Of a stretch of DNA of 64,000 bases, positions 7,391 through 16,104 are shown one piece after another. Both the position numbers and the translations under genes were made by a program. Origin of the DNA: Streptomyces ochraceiscleroticus (GTDB lineage Bacteria > Actinomycetota > Actinomycetes > Streptomycetales > Streptomycetaceae); assembly GCF_000720485.1 (NCBI RefSeq), contig NZ_JOAX01000008.1, positions 62,001 through 126,000 of the forward strand. The letters run 5' to 3'. Positions within the stretch are counted from its first letter, which is position 1, and every line of letters starts with the position of its first letter. Under the pieces are notes generated by a model. It ran no database searches. It was not told where the DNA came from and saw only the letters and a list, made by a program, of their open reading frames with translations.

Positions 7391-8406
7391 GCCGCGTGCT
7401 CCTTCTCTTCGCCGCGGGCCCGCTCGGCCGTCCGGCGGGCCTGCTTGGCGGCATGGGCCGCCGCTGCTTCGCGCACCCAGGCGCCTTCCTCGTGGGCCGT
7501 GCGGCGCCGGGCCATCCGCTCGGCATTGCACGGCCCGTCGCCCTTGATGACCCGCATCAGCTCGGAGAAGTCGGGGGTGCCGAAGTCGTGGTGGCCGCGC
7601 TCCTCGTTCCACTTCAGCTCGGGGTCGGGGAGGGTGACTCCGAGCTTCTCGGCCTGCGGGACGGTCATGTCGACGAACTTCTGCCGCAGCTCGTCGTTGG
7701 AGTGGCGCTTGATGCGCCAGGCCATCGACTGCGCGGAGTTCGGCGAGTCGTCGTCCGGCGGGCCGAACATCATCAGGGACGGCCACCACCAGCGGTCCAC
7801 CGCGTCCTGCACCATGTCGCGCTGCGCCTGCGTGCCCGCCATCATCGTCCGCAGCAGCTCATAGCCCTGCCGCTGATGGAACGACTCCTCCTTGCAGACC
7901 CGCACCATGGCCCGCGCGTACGGGCCGTACGAACTGCGGCACAGCGGGACCTGGTTGCAGATCGCGGCGCCGTCCACGAACCAGCCGATCACGCCGACGT
8001 CGGCGAAGGTCGGGGTGGGGTAGTTGAAGATCGAGGAGTACTTCTGCCGGCCCTCGATCAGCCGGTCGGTCAGATCGTCGCGGTCCGCGCCCAGGGTCTC
8101 GGCCGCGGAGTACAGATACAGGCCGTGGCCGGCCTCGTCCTGGACCTTCGCGAAGAGGATCGCCTTGCGGCGCAGCGAGGGGGCACGGGTGATCCACGCG
8201 CCCTCCGGCTGCATGCCGATGATCTCGGAGTGGGCGTGCTGGGCGATCTGCCGGATCAGCGTCCTGCGGTACCCCTCCGGCATCCAGTCCCGCGGCTCGA
8301 CGCGCTGGTCACGGGCGATCGTGCGGTCGAAGTGCGCCTGGAGTGCGGGCTCCTGGGGCGGCGCCGCCGCGGTGTCGCCCGGTGACGAGGATGCAGAGCT
8401 TGGCAT
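7387..8406 (-). CDS. paaA: phenylacetyl-CoA 1,2-epoxidase catalytic subunit PaaA
   Basis: The di-iron monooxygenase that inserts oxygen into the aromatic ring of phenylacetyl-CoA to give the 1,2-epoxide. Both ExxH iron-binding motifs are seen, in [16 protein letters not shown] and [15 protein letters not shown]. The [19 protein letters not shown] segment is family-typical. It is 339 residues. Two near ATGs exist; the one at 8406 is chosen because GGAAGG lies 6 nt upstream, while it abuts the ATG at 8412. It heads the paaABCDE unit. A PaaR-like operator lies 19 bp before it. Confidence 0.96.
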   Translation of the reverse strand: MPSSASSSPGDTAAAPPQEPALQAHFDRTIARDQRVEPRDWMPEGYRRTLIRQIAQHAHSEIIGMQPEGAWITRAPSLRRKAILFAKVQDEAGHGLYLYSAAETLGADRDDLTDRLIEGRQKYSSIFNYPTPTFADVGVIGWFVDGAAICNQVPLCRSSYGPYARAMVRVCKEESFHQRQGYELLRTMMAGTQAQRDMVQDAVDRWWWPSLMMFGPPDDDSPNSAQSMAWRIKRHSNDELRQKFVDMTVPQAEKLGVTLPDPELKWNEERGHHDFGTPDFSELMRVIKGDGPCNAERMARRRTAHEEGAWVREAAAAHAAKQARRTAERARGEEKEHAA

Positions 8407-8424
8407 GTCCATCCTTCCCAACCG

Positions 8425-8438
8425 ACCGTTCGTTCGGT
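8425..8438. promoter_or_regulatory. PaaR-like TetR operator before paaA
   Basis: ACCGTTCGTTCGGT fits the core ACCG-NN-CG-NN-CGGT described for PaaR operators in Corynebacterium. It lies in the paaA leader, between the paaA start and the paaG 3' end. A close relative is found in the paaN promoter. Confidence 0.65.
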
Positions 8439-8561
8439 TACTCAGTCTCGTGTATTCCGGCGTCCATGGCAAGAGGCGGCCGGGAATCTTTCGGGGGGCG
8501 CTTCCCGAGGGCGGTGCGCTTTCGGGACGGTCTTCGGGGCAGCCCCGCGCTTGTCCCTCGC

Positions 8562-9446
8562 TCAGCGGCCTTCGAAGACGGGGCGGCCGCGGTCGAGGAA
8601 GGACCGGACGGCCGCTCGGTGGTCATGGGTGGCGCCCAGAGCGGCCTGCGCGGCCGCCTCACGGTCCAGTACGTCGGCCGGGGCGGCGCCGGGCGCCTCC
8701 CGCAGCAGCCGCTTGACCTGGGCGTACGCCAGGGTGGGGCCCTGGGCGAGGCGGCCGGCCAGCGCCCGGCCCTCGGCGGCGGCCGTGCCGTCGGGGACCA
8801 CGCGGTGCGCCAGCCCCCAGTCCAGCGCCTCGTCGCTGCCGAAACGGTCACCCAGCAGGAACAGCCCGGCCGCCCGGGACGGCCCGACGGCCTCGGCCAG
8901 CGACGCGCTCAGCCCCGTGTCGGCGGCCAGTCCGATGCCGGTGAAGGCCGTGGCGAACCGGGCCCCGGCAGCCACCACGCGCACGTCGGCACAGAGCGCG
9001 AGCCCCAGCCCCGCGCCCACGCACGCGCCCTCGACGGCCACCACGACCGGCTGGGGCAGCGCGCGCAGCGCCAGCACGAGCGGGTTGTACTCCTCGGTGA
9101 CGGTGGCGAACGCCGAGGCCGGGCGCTCCTCCAGCGCCCGAGCGTGCTCCTTGAGGTCCTGACCCACGCAGAACGCCTTGCCCCGGCCGGTGAGCAGCAC
9201 CGCCCGTACGGCGTCGCCCTCGGCCGCGACCCGGCGGACCGCGGCCAGCAGGCCCTGCTTCATGGTCACGTCCAGGGCGTTGCCCGCCTCCGGACGGTCG
9301 AGCTCGATTTCGGCCACGCCGTCGTTGAGGCGGTAGAGAACGCCGTGGCCGGGGCGGCCGGGGTTACTGGGGTACGTCTCGCCGCGGCCGGTCGTCTCGC
9401 TGTGGCCGGCGGTCTCGCCGGGCGTCTCCGAAGGGGTCACTCCCAT
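8562..9446 (-). CDS. paaG: 1,2-epoxyphenylacetyl-CoA isomerase PaaG (crotonase family)
   Basis: A crotonase-fold enzyme expected to isomerise the ring epoxide to oxepin-CoA. It may also act later as a double-bond isomerase. It shows the CoA/oxyanion segments [14 protein letters not shown] and [19 protein letters not shown], then [17 protein letters not shown] ~30-residue Gly/Thr/Glu-rich extension precedes the domain. The assignment to PaaG rather than PaaF rests on GQDL and the Asp in AADTG, against the Glu pair in the sister gene. It overlaps paaH by 10 nt. Confidence 0.85.
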   Translation of the reverse strand: MGVTPSETPGETAGHSETTGRGETYPSNPGRPGHGVLYRLNDGVAEIELDRPEAGNALDVTMKQGLLAAVRRVAAEGDAVRAVLLTGRGKAFCVGQDLKEHARALEERPASAFATVTEEYNPLVLALRALPQPVVVAVEGACVGAGLGLALCADVRVVAAGARFATAFTGIGLAADTGLSASLAEAVGPSRAAGLFLLGDRFGSDEALDWGLAHRVVPDGTAAAEGRALAGRLAQGPTLAYAQVKRLLREAPGAAPADVLDREAAAQAALGATHDHRAAVRSFLDRGRPVFEGR

Positions 9447-10321
9447 GTGTAGAACCCCTGCCCCGTCTTCCGGCCCAGCTCGCCGCGGGCGACCTTCTCG
9501 CGGAGCAGCGCGGGCGGCGCGAACCGTTCGCCCAGCGTGACCTGCAAGTACTCCGCTATCGCGAGGCGGACGTCCAGGCCGACCAGGTCGGTCAGCTTCA
9601 GCGGGCCCATGGGGTGCTTGTATCCGAGGCTCATCGCGGCGTCGATCGCCGCGGGCTCCGCCACGCCCTCCTCGACCATCCGCACCGCCTCCAGGCCGAG
9701 CGCCAGCCCCAGCCGGCTGCTGGCGAAGCCGGGGGAGTCCTTGACCACGACATCGGTCTTGCCGAGCGCATGCGTCCAGGCCAGCGCCGACTCCAGCGTG
9801 GCGTCCGCGGTCTCCGGGGCGACGACCAGCTCGATCAGCGCCGAAGCCGGTACGGGGTTGAAGAAGTGCATACCGAGGAAGCGGGCGGGGCGTCGGAGCG
9901 CGGCACCGAGCTCGGTGACCGACAGGGAGCTGGTGTTCGTCGCCAGCACGGTGTCGTCAGCGACCGCCTGCTCGGCCGCGGCCAGCAGCTTCGCCTTGAG
10001 CGCGGCGTCCTCCGGCACGGCCTCGACGACCAGCGCGAGATCGCTGGGCAGCTCCTCGGGGGACGCGACCGTGGTCACCCGGGCCAGCACCGACTCCGCC
10101 GGCTCGGCGAGCCTGCCGCGCTCGGCGGCGCGTGTGAGCCCGGTCGCCACCCGGTCCAGCGCGGCAGCCGCGGCCTCGGCGCCGCTCTCGACGACCGTGA
10201 CCCGTGATCCGGCCGCCGCGAACGACTGGGCTATGCCGGCGCCCATCCGCCCGCCCCCGATGACGGCCATGGCCGCCGGCACGGTGGCGCTCACCGCTAC
10301 CCCCTCCACTTCCGCACTCAC
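9437..10321 (-). CDS. paaH: 3-hydroxyacyl-CoA dehydrogenase PaaH
   Basis: Oxidises 3-hydroxyadipyl-CoA to 3-oxoadipyl-CoA with NAD. The Rossmann motif AVIGGGRMGAGIAQSFAAAG is near residue 19. The HCDH signature FLGMHFFNPVP with the catalytic His, and VKDSPGFASSRLG, follow, then a C-terminal dimerisation domain ending [11 protein letters not shown]. It is 294 residues, a single-domain enzyme. It overlaps paaF by 4 nt and paaG by 10 nt. Confidence 0.93.
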   Translation of the reverse strand: MSAEVEGVAVSATVPAAMAVIGGGRMGAGIAQSFAAAGSRVTVVESGAEAAAAALDRVATGLTRAAERGRLAEPAESVLARVTTVASPEELPSDLALVVEAVPEDAALKAKLLAAAEQAVADDTVLATNTSSLSVTELGAALRRPARFLGMHFFNPVPASALIELVVAPETADATLESALAWTHALGKTDVVVKDSPGFASSRLGLALGLEAVRMVEEGVAEPAAIDAAMSLGYKHPMGPLKLTDLVGLDVRLAIAEYLQVTLGERFAPPALLREKVARGELGRKTGQGFYTWE

Positions 10322-11187
10322 GACCGCTCCTCCTTCTTCACCAGACCGCTCTTCTCCGGGCCCCTCTCCTTCGGGCCCCTCTTTTCCACGCGCCGCTTTT
10401 CCAAGAAGTGCGTCATACGGTCGCGCTTGTCCTGCCCCTCGAAGAGCACCGCCTGCGCGAGGTCGTCGGCGACCGGATGCGCGCCGGGCGCGTCCACCAC
10501 GAGCTTGGTCAGCCGCAGCGCCGTCGCCGAGGAACGCGCCATGCGGTCCAGTACGGCGTGCGCCCGGTCCAGCAGCTCGTCGGCCGGGACGACCTCCATG
10601 ACCAGGCCCGCGGCGAGCGCCGCCGGCGCGTCCAAGTTCCGCCCGGCGAGCAGTACTTGCTTGGCGACCGACTCGCCGACCAGCTCCGGCAGCCGCCAGG
10701 ACGCGCCGGCCGCGGCGAGGATGCCCAGCCCCGGCTCCGGGTTCCCGAACACCGCGTCCGGCCCGGCGATCCGGAGGTCGCAGGCGTAACTCAGCTCCGC
10801 GCCGCCGCCCAGCGCCCAGCCGTCCACCGCGGCCAGCGTCGGCATCGGCAGCCGCCGCACCCGCTCGAACAGCCGGCTGTTGATGCCGCGCAGCGCGTCG
10901 TCCCGGCCGCGGCGCAGCAGCTCGGCGATGTCCGCGCCGCCCGCGAAGACGCCGCCGTGCCCGGTGAGCAGCAGCAGCCGCGGGTCGCGCTCCAGCAGGT
11001 CGCAGACGGCGTGCAGCTCGGAGATCATCAGGCCGCTGAGGGCGTTGCGCGCCTCGGGCCGGTACAGGGTCACCACGACCCGGTCGTCCCGCTCCTCGAC
11101 GCGCAGCGTCTCGTACGGCCCGTCCGCCGCAGCACGGCTGACGTCGGCTGCCTGGTGGCCCGGAGTTGTCGCCGTCGTCTCGCTCAT
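10318..11187 (-). CDS. paaF: enoyl-CoA hydratase PaaF
   Basis: Hydrates 2,3-dehydroadipyl-CoA in the beta-oxidation part of the pathway. Both hydratase glutamates appear present: ALGGGAELSYACDLRI and FGNPEPGLGILAAAG. The N-terminal ~25 residues are a variable Thr/Ala-rich leader, and the C-terminus is a Lys/Glu-rich tail (EKRRVEKRGPKERG). The ATG at 11187 overlaps the paaJ stop by 4 nt. A longer frame reaching 12156 was rejected because its N-terminus is the antisense shadow of paaJ. Confidence 0.9.
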   Translation of the reverse strand: MSETTATTPGHQAADVSRAAADGPYETLRVEERDDRVVVTLYRPEARNALSGLMISELHAVCDLLERDPRLLLLTGHGGVFAGGADIAELLRRGRDDALRGINSRLFERVRRLPMPTLAAVDGWALGGGAELSYACDLRIAGPDAVFGNPEPGLGILAAAGASWRLPELVGESVAKQVLLAGRNLDAPAALAAGLVMEVVPADELLDRAHAVLDRMARSSATALRLTKLVVDAPGAHPVADDLAQAVLFEGQDKRDRMTHFLEKRRVEKRGPKERGPEKSGLVKKEERS

Positions 11188-12422
11188 ATCCGCTCCACCA
11201 GCATCGCGACGCCCTGTCCCACGCCGACGCACAGCGTGGCCAGGCCCTTGCGGGCGTCCTCGCGCTCCATGCGGCCCAGCAGTGTCAGCAGGATGCGGGC
11301 GCCGGAGCAGCCGAGGGGGTGGCCGAGCGCGATCGCGCCGCCATCGGCGTTGACCTTGTCCTCGTCCAGGCCGAGCCGCCGGGTGACGGCCAGCGACTGG
11401 GCGGCGAAGGCTTCGTTCAGCTCGATCGCGCCCAGGTCGGAGATCTTCCAGTCCGCACGGGCCAGCGCCTTCTCCGTGGCCGGCACCGGGCCCAGGCCCA
11501 TGAGGTTCGGCTGGAGGCCCGCCGAGGCGGAGGTGACGATGCGGGCCCGGGGCGTCAGGCCGTACCGCCGCACCGCCTCGGCGCTCGCCACCAGCAGCGC
11601 GGCCGCACCGTCGGAGAGCGGCGAGGAGGAACCGGCGGTCACGACGCCGTCCTCGCGGAAGATCGTCCGCAGCGTGCCGAGCTTGTCGAGAGTCGTGCCG
11701 GGGCGCGGGCCCTCGTCGCGGGTCACCTCGTCGTCCGCGCCGTGCCGGCCGCCCTTGACCGGTACCGGAACGATCTCCCGGTCGAAGTGGCCGGCCTCCT
11801 GCGCGGCGACCGCCCGCTGGTGGCTGCGGAGCGCGAACGCGTCGGACTCGGCCCGCGTGATGCCGTCGAGCGCCGCGACCTCCTCTGCGGTCTCGCCCAT
11901 GGAGAGCGTCGTCTTGGCTGTCTCGGGACCGGAACCGGCCACCTCGCGGTCGGCGGCCGTGAACGCCGGGTTGGTGAACCGCCAGCCCAGCGACGTGTCG
12001 TGCACCTCGCCCGGCTTCGCCCAGGGGGTGCCGGGCTTGGCCATCACCCAGGGCGCGCGGGTCATCGACTCCACGCCGCCCGCCACCACCAGGTCCGCCT
12101 CGCCCGCCCTGATGGCCTGCGCGGCCGAGGCGACGGCGGTCAGGCCGGACGCGCACAGGCGGTTGACGGTGTACCCGGGGACGGTGTGCGGCAGGCCGGC
12201 CAGCAGCACGGCCATCCGCGCCACGTCGCGGTTGTCCTCGCCGGCCTGGTTGGCCGCGCCGAGTATGACCTCGTCGACCGCCTCGGCCGGGGCGCCCGCG
12301 CGGCGCACCGCCTCGCCGACCACCAGGGCGGCCAGATCGTCGGGGCGTACAGAGGCCAGCGCGCCGCCGTACCGGCCCTGCGGCGTACGGGCGCCGTCGA
12401 CCAGATAGACCTCGTCGGACAC
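11184..12422 (-). CDS. paaJ: 3-oxoadipyl-CoA thiolase PaaJ
   Basis: Cleaves 3-oxoadipyl-CoA (and in the paa route also 3-oxo-dehydrosuberyl-CoA) to acetyl-CoA plus succinyl-CoA or its precursor. It is a degradative-type thiolase of 412 residues. The active-site Cys90 is in VNRLCASGL. GGVESMTRAPW, the ALGHPLGCSGARI histidine segment and the C-terminal CVGVGQGVAML cysteine loop are all present. It is followed two bases later by the paaN stop codon, so it is in the same unit. Confidence 0.93.
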   Translation of the reverse strand: MSDEVYLVDGARTPQGRYGGALASVRPDDLAALVVGEAVRRAGAPAEAVDEVILGAANQAGEDNRDVARMAVLLAGLPHTVPGYTVNRLCASGLTAVASAAQAIRAGEADLVVAGGVESMTRAPWVMAKPGTPWAKPGEVHDTSLGWRFTNPAFTAADREVAGSGPETAKTTLSMGETAEEVAALDGITRAESDAFALRSHQRAVAAQEAGHFDREIVPVPVKGGRHGADDEVTRDEGPRPGTTLDKLGTLRTIFREDGVVTAGSSSPLSDGAAALLVASAEAVRRYGLTPRARIVTSASAGLQPNLMGLGPVPATEKALARADWKISDLGAIELNEAFAAQSLAVTRRLGLDEDKVNADGGAIALGHPLGCSGARILLTLLGRMEREDARKGLATLCVGVGQGVAMLVERI

Positions 12423-12423
12423 G

Positions 12424-14181
12424 TCAGCTCTCCTCGGTGGCGGTGGCCGTTTCGGGGGCCACGTGGCGGCGGGACTGGAGCACGTCGAACCGGCCGGTGA
12501 TGAAGGCCGAGTCGGTGAGCGTGGCGGACGCCGCCGGGTTCGCCGCGCTGCCGTGGAAGTCGCTGAACGCGGCGGTCTGGTTGGGGAAGACCGCGCCGGT
12601 GAGGTTCTCGGAGAGGTGGACGCCGGCTTCGAGGGCGGCGGCGCGGGCTGCCTCCAGGACGTCCTCGCCGGTGGCGTGCATGGTGGCGGTGAGCGCGCCG
12701 TGCGCCCGGACCGTCTCGGTGAAGAGCCGCAGGCTGTGCTCCGTGGAGTCGGTGGCGATCACGAAGGAGACCGGGCCGAACCACTCGCGGGTGTACGTCC
12801 CCGCGTCGGCGGCCGCGTCCAGCAGCGCGACGTGCGGCGTGCTCAGCGTGGCGCCGTCGTACTCGGGATGGTCGACCGTCTGCGAGGGATGCACGGCCTG
12901 GCCCAGGCCCGCCGCCTCGGACAGGCGTGCGCGCACCCCGTCGTTGACGAGCGCGCCGAGCGTGCCCGCCGCCCGCTCCGGGTCGCCCAGCAGCTTGTCC
13001 AGCGCTGCCGCCAGGTCCTCGGCGAACTCCGCGGCGGTACGGGTGCCCTGGTCCGTACGGATGCCGTCGCGGGGCACCAGCAGGTTCTGCGGGGTGGTGC
13101 ACATCTGGCCGCTGTACAGGGAGAGGGCGAAGGCGAGGTTGCGCAGCAGGCCCTTGTAGTCGTCGGTGGAGTCCAGCACGACGGTGTTCAGCCCGGCCTT
13201 CTCCGTGTAGACGACGGCCTGGCGGGCGTGCTCCTCCAGCCAGTTGCCGAATTCCTTGGAGCCGGTGAAGTCCACGACCCGGACGTCCGGGTGGAGCGCC
13301 AGCTCGGCGGCGGTGCGCTGGTCGGCGGTCTCGGCGGCGAGGAGGACCACGTCCGGGTCGAAGCCGGCCTCGGCCAGCACCTCGCGGGCGATCCGGACCG
13401 TGATCGCCAGCGGGAGCACGGCGCCCGCGTGCGGCTTGACGATCACGGGATTGCCCGTGACCAGGCCGGCGAAGAGGCCCGGATAGCCGTTCCACGTCGG
13501 GAACGTGTTGCACGCGATGAGCAGGTTCACCCCTCGTCCCACGGGGGTGAAGGTCTTCTCCATGACCAGCGGCTCGCCCTTGCGCTGCGGCTTCGTCCAG
13601 CGCGTGACCGCGGGCAGCTTCTTCTGCTCGGCCCAGGCGTACGCTACCGCCTCCAGGCCGCGGTCCTGCGCGTGCGGCCCGCCCGCCTGGAACGCCATCA
13701 CGAAGGGCTGGCCCGTCGTGTGGTGCACGGCGTGCGCGATCTCGAAACTCGCGGCATTCAGCCGGGACAGGATCTCGGCGGCGACGCCCGCGCGGACATC
13801 CGGGGTGGCCGCGCGCCAGGCAGACGCCGCCGCCTTCGCCGCGGCCACCGCCTCTTCGGGCGTGACCTGCGGATAGTCGACATCCAGCGGCAGGCCGTAC
13901 GGAGAACGCTCGCCGACGGCGACCGTGCCGCTCTGCGGATGTCCGGGGAGCTTGAAGGCGGAGCCCAGGTGGGCGCGGAAGGTGGCCTCGCCGGCGGGCG
14001 CCGCCTCCGGGCCGTACACCTTGGGGCTCGGCGACTCGGGGTGCGGCGACCAGTGGTCCCGGTCGCCGGCCGCGGCGACGGCGCGCTCCAGCAGGTCCTT
14101 GTGGCGGTGGAAGAAGTCGGTTCGATCAGTGGCGCGACCGGGGGATCGGTCGGTGGCTCGGTCAGTGACGCTCTCGGACAA
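12424..14181 (-). CDS. paaN: phenylacetate degradation aldehyde dehydrogenase PaaN (no MaoC domain)
   Basis: Oxidises the ring-opened aldehyde (3-oxo-5,6-dehydrosuberyl-CoA semialdehyde). ALDH elements are PVGRGVNLLIACNTFPTWNG, DFTGSKEFGNWLEEHA and the catalytic Cys in SGQMCTTPQNLL, then EWFGPVSFVIAT. It is ~585 residues. It ends with an ALDH C-terminus and lacks the MaoC hydratase that makes E. coli PaaZ bifunctional. A GTG at 14205 has no RBS. The TTG at 14181 lies 6 nt after AGAGGTGG and is preferred. It is first in the leftward paaN-J-F-H-G unit. Confidence 0.88.
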   Translation of the reverse strand: MSESVTDRATDRSPGRATDRTDFFHRHKDLLERAVAAAGDRDHWSPHPESPSPKVYGPEAAPAGEATFRAHLGSAFKLPGHPQSGTVAVGERSPYGLPLDVDYPQVTPEEAVAAAKAAASAWRAATPDVRAGVAAEILSRLNAASFEIAHAVHHTTGQPFVMAFQAGGPHAQDRGLEAVAYAWAEQKKLPAVTRWTKPQRKGEPLVMEKTFTPVGRGVNLLIACNTFPTWNGYPGLFAGLVTGNPVIVKPHAGAVLPLAITVRIAREVLAEAGFDPDVVLLAAETADQRTAAELALHPDVRVVDFTGSKEFGNWLEEHARQAVVYTEKAGLNTVVLDSTDDYKGLLRNLAFALSLYSGQMCTTPQNLLVPRDGIRTDQGTRTAAEFAEDLAAALDKLLGDPERAAGTLGALVNDGVRARLSEAAGLGQAVHPSQTVDHPEYDGATLSTPHVALLDAAADAGTYTREWFGPVSFVIATDSTEHSLRLFTETVRAHGALTATMHATGEDVLEAARAAALEAGVHLSENLTGAVFPNQTAAFSDFHGSAANPAASATLTDSAFITGRFDVLQSRRHVAPETATATEES

Positions 14182-14235
14182 GGCAGTCCACCTCTTGACA
14201 GGCACTTCAGATGCTGATTGTTTAACCGCGTCGTA

Positions 14236-14265
14236 ACGCTAACCGAATGTTCGGTCGGGCAGCAA
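14236..14265 (-). promoter_or_regulatory. paaN promoter with PaaR-like operator filling the spacer
   Basis: On the minus strand, -35 TTGCTG (14265-14260) and -10 TAGCGT (14241-14236) are separated by 18 bp. ACCGAATGTTCGGT (14242-14255) lies entirely in the spacer. It matches ACCG-NN-NN-NN-CGGT and resembles the site before paaA. A bound TetR repressor would exclude RNA polymerase. The same site may also control the divergent paaI-paaK unit. Confidence 0.65.
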
Positions 14266-14281
14266 GGGTGGTTGATGGCCT

Positions 14282-14686
14282 GTGGATAACTCCGGTCCGG
14301 CACAGCGGATGTTCGCCGCGGACCAGGCGTCGCGGCGGCTCGGAATCGAGCTGCTGGAGGCCGGCGAGGGGTCGGCCCTGCTGCGCATGACCGTGTGCGA
14401 AACCATGGTCAACGGGCACGGCATCGCCCACGGCGGCTATCTCTTCCTGCTCGCCGACACGGCCTTCGCCTGCGCCTGCAACAGCCACGGCCCGGTGACC
14501 GTGGCCGCCGGCGCCGACGTGACCTTCGTGGCGCCGGCAAAGCAGGGCGACGTCCTCCTCGCACGGGCCGAGGAGCGCACGCGGTACGGGCGGAGCGGCA
14601 TATACGACGTGAGCGTCCAGCGGGGCGGGGAAGTCATCGCGGAGTTCCGGGGGCGAAGCCGCGTGATCCGAGGTGTGGAGGAATGA
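14282..14686 (+). CDS. paaI: hydroxyphenylacetyl-CoA thioesterase PaaI (hot-dog fold)
   Basis: A 134-residue thioesterase that hydrolyses dead-end ring-hydroxylated phenylacetyl-CoA and releases trapped CoA. It has the family motif VNGHGIAHGGYLFLLADTAFA with the catalytic Asp, and NSHGPVTVAAGADVTFVAPA. It starts at a GTG (14282) with AAGGGTGG ~10 nt before. The ATG at 14274 is in another frame and stops at once. It ends by overlapping the paaK region. Confidence 0.92.
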   Translation: MDNSGPAQRMFAADQASRRLGIELLEAGEGSALLRMTVCETMVNGHGIAHGGYLFLLADTAFACACNSHGPVTVAAGADVTFVAPAKQGDVLLARAEERTRYGRSGIYDVSVQRGGEVIAEFRGRSRVIRGVEE

Positions 14687-14691
14687 GCAGC

Positions 14692-16041
14692 ATGGTCAGC
14701 AATCCGACGGCCGCGGCGGCCGAGCGCCGGAAGACCGGCACCCCGCTCCCCGACGAACTCCTGGACGCGGGCGAGCGGCTGAGCCGCGACGAGCTGCGGG
14801 CGCAGCAGCTGAAGAACCTTCAGGCCACGCTGCGGCACGCGTACGACAACGTGGAGCTGTACCGCAAGAAGTTCGACGCGGTCGGTGTCCGTCCCGAGGA
14901 CTGCCGCAGCCTGGCGGACCTGGCGCGCTTCCCCTTCACCACCAAGGCCGACCTGCGCGACACCTACCCCTTCGGGATGTTTGCCGTGCCCATGGCGGAC
15001 GTCCGCCGCCTGCACGCGTCCAGCGGGACGACGGGCCGCCCCACCGTCGTCGGGTACACCGAGGCCGACCTGGACATGTGGGCGGACGTGTTCGCCCGCT
15101 CGATCCGCGCGGCCGGCGGCCGCCCGGGCCACAAGGTCCACAACTCCTACGGATACGGCCTGTTCACCGGCGGGCTCGGCGCGCACTACGGTGCCGAGCG
15201 CGCGGGCTGCACGGTCATCCCCGCCTCCGGCGGCATGACCGCCCGTCAGGTCCAGCTCATCCAGGACTTCCGGCCCGAGATCATCCTCGTCACGCCCTCG
15301 TACATGCTCACCCTCCTCGACGAGTTCGAGCGGCAGGGCGTCGATCCCCGTACGACCTCCCTGCAGATCGGCATCTTCGGTGCCGAGCCGTGGACCGAGG
15401 AGATGCGCCGCGAGATCGAGGAGCGGATGGACATCCACGCGGTCGACATCTACGGCCTGTCCGAGGTCATCGGCCCGGGCGTGGCACAGGAGTGCGTGGA
15501 GACCAAGGACGGGCTGCACGTCTGGGAGGACCACTTCTTCCCCGAGGTCGTCGACCCGGTCACCGGAGAGGCGCTGCCTGATGGCGAGGAGGGCGAGCTG
15601 ACGTTCACCTCGCTGACCAAGGAGGCGCTGCCGGTCATCCGGTACCGCACCCGCGACCTCACCCGGCTGCTGCCCGGCACGGCCCGCCCGAACTTCCGCC
15701 GCATCCAGAAGGTCACCGGGCGCTGCGACGACATGATCATCCTGCGCGGGGTGAACCTCTTCCCGTCCCAGATCGAGGAGATCGTGCTGCGCACCCCTGG
15801 GGTAGCCCCGCACTTCCAGCTCGAGCTCTCCCGGCGCGGCCGGATGGACCACCTGACCGTACGGGTCGAGGCGCGCGCCGACGCTGGTACGGAGGCCCGC
15901 GCGGCGGCCGCGGCGTCGATCGCCAAGGGCGTCAAGGACGGCGTCGGCGTGACCGTGAGCGTCGACATCGTCGACCCGGAGACGCTGGAGCGCTCGGTCG
16001 GCAAGCTCAAGCGCATCGTGGACGTGCGCGAGCGGGACTGA
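14692..16041 (+). CDS. paaK: phenylacetate-CoA ligase PaaK
   Basis: The first step of the pathway: ATP-dependent activation of phenylacetate to phenylacetyl-CoA. Adenylate-forming motifs in order are HASSGTTGRPTVVGYTE, IGIFGAEPWTEEMR, DIYGLSEVIGPGVA, VIRYRTRDLTRLLPG, then the hinge KVTGRCDDMIILRGVNLFP and the C-terminal catalytic Lys in SVGKLKRIVD. It is ~449 residues. GGAGG sits 10 nt before the ATG at 14692 and only 1 nt before the ATG at 14683, so the former is preferred. The latter would overlap the paaI stop. Confidence 0.95.
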   Translation: MVSNPTAAAAERRKTGTPLPDELLDAGERLSRDELRAQQLKNLQATLRHAYDNVELYRKKFDAVGVRPEDCRSLADLARFPFTTKADLRDTYPFGMFAVPMADVRRLHASSGTTGRPTVVGYTEADLDMWADVFARSIRAAGGRPGHKVHNSYGYGLFTGGLGAHYGAERAGCTVIPASGGMTARQVQLIQDFRPEIILVTPSYMLTLLDEFERQGVDPRTTSLQIGIFGAEPWTEEMRREIEERMDIHAVDIYGLSEVIGPGVAQECVETKDGLHVWEDHFFPEVVDPVTGEALPDGEEGELTFTSLTKEALPVIRYRTRDLTRLLPGTARPNFRRIQKVTGRCDDMIILRGVNLFPSQIEEIVLRTPGVAPHFQLELSRRGRMDHLTVRVEARADAGTEARAAAAASIAKGVKDGVGVTVSVDIVDPETLERSVGKLKRIVDVRERD

Positions 16042-16104
16042 CGCCCCGCGCCCCAGGTGCGGGCGCCCGCCCGTACCGGAAGCACCCCGTGTCACAGTGA
16101 GGGC

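Noticed and set aside
10318..12156. A 612-residue frame joining an N-terminal domain to PaaF
   Set aside because: The N-terminal half is an out-of-frame reading of paaJ. PaaF starts at 11187 with an ATGA overlap.
12463..14217. Large plus-strand frame opposite paaN
   Set aside because: Antisense shadow of a high-GC gene; low-complexity Arg/Gly composition and no motifs.
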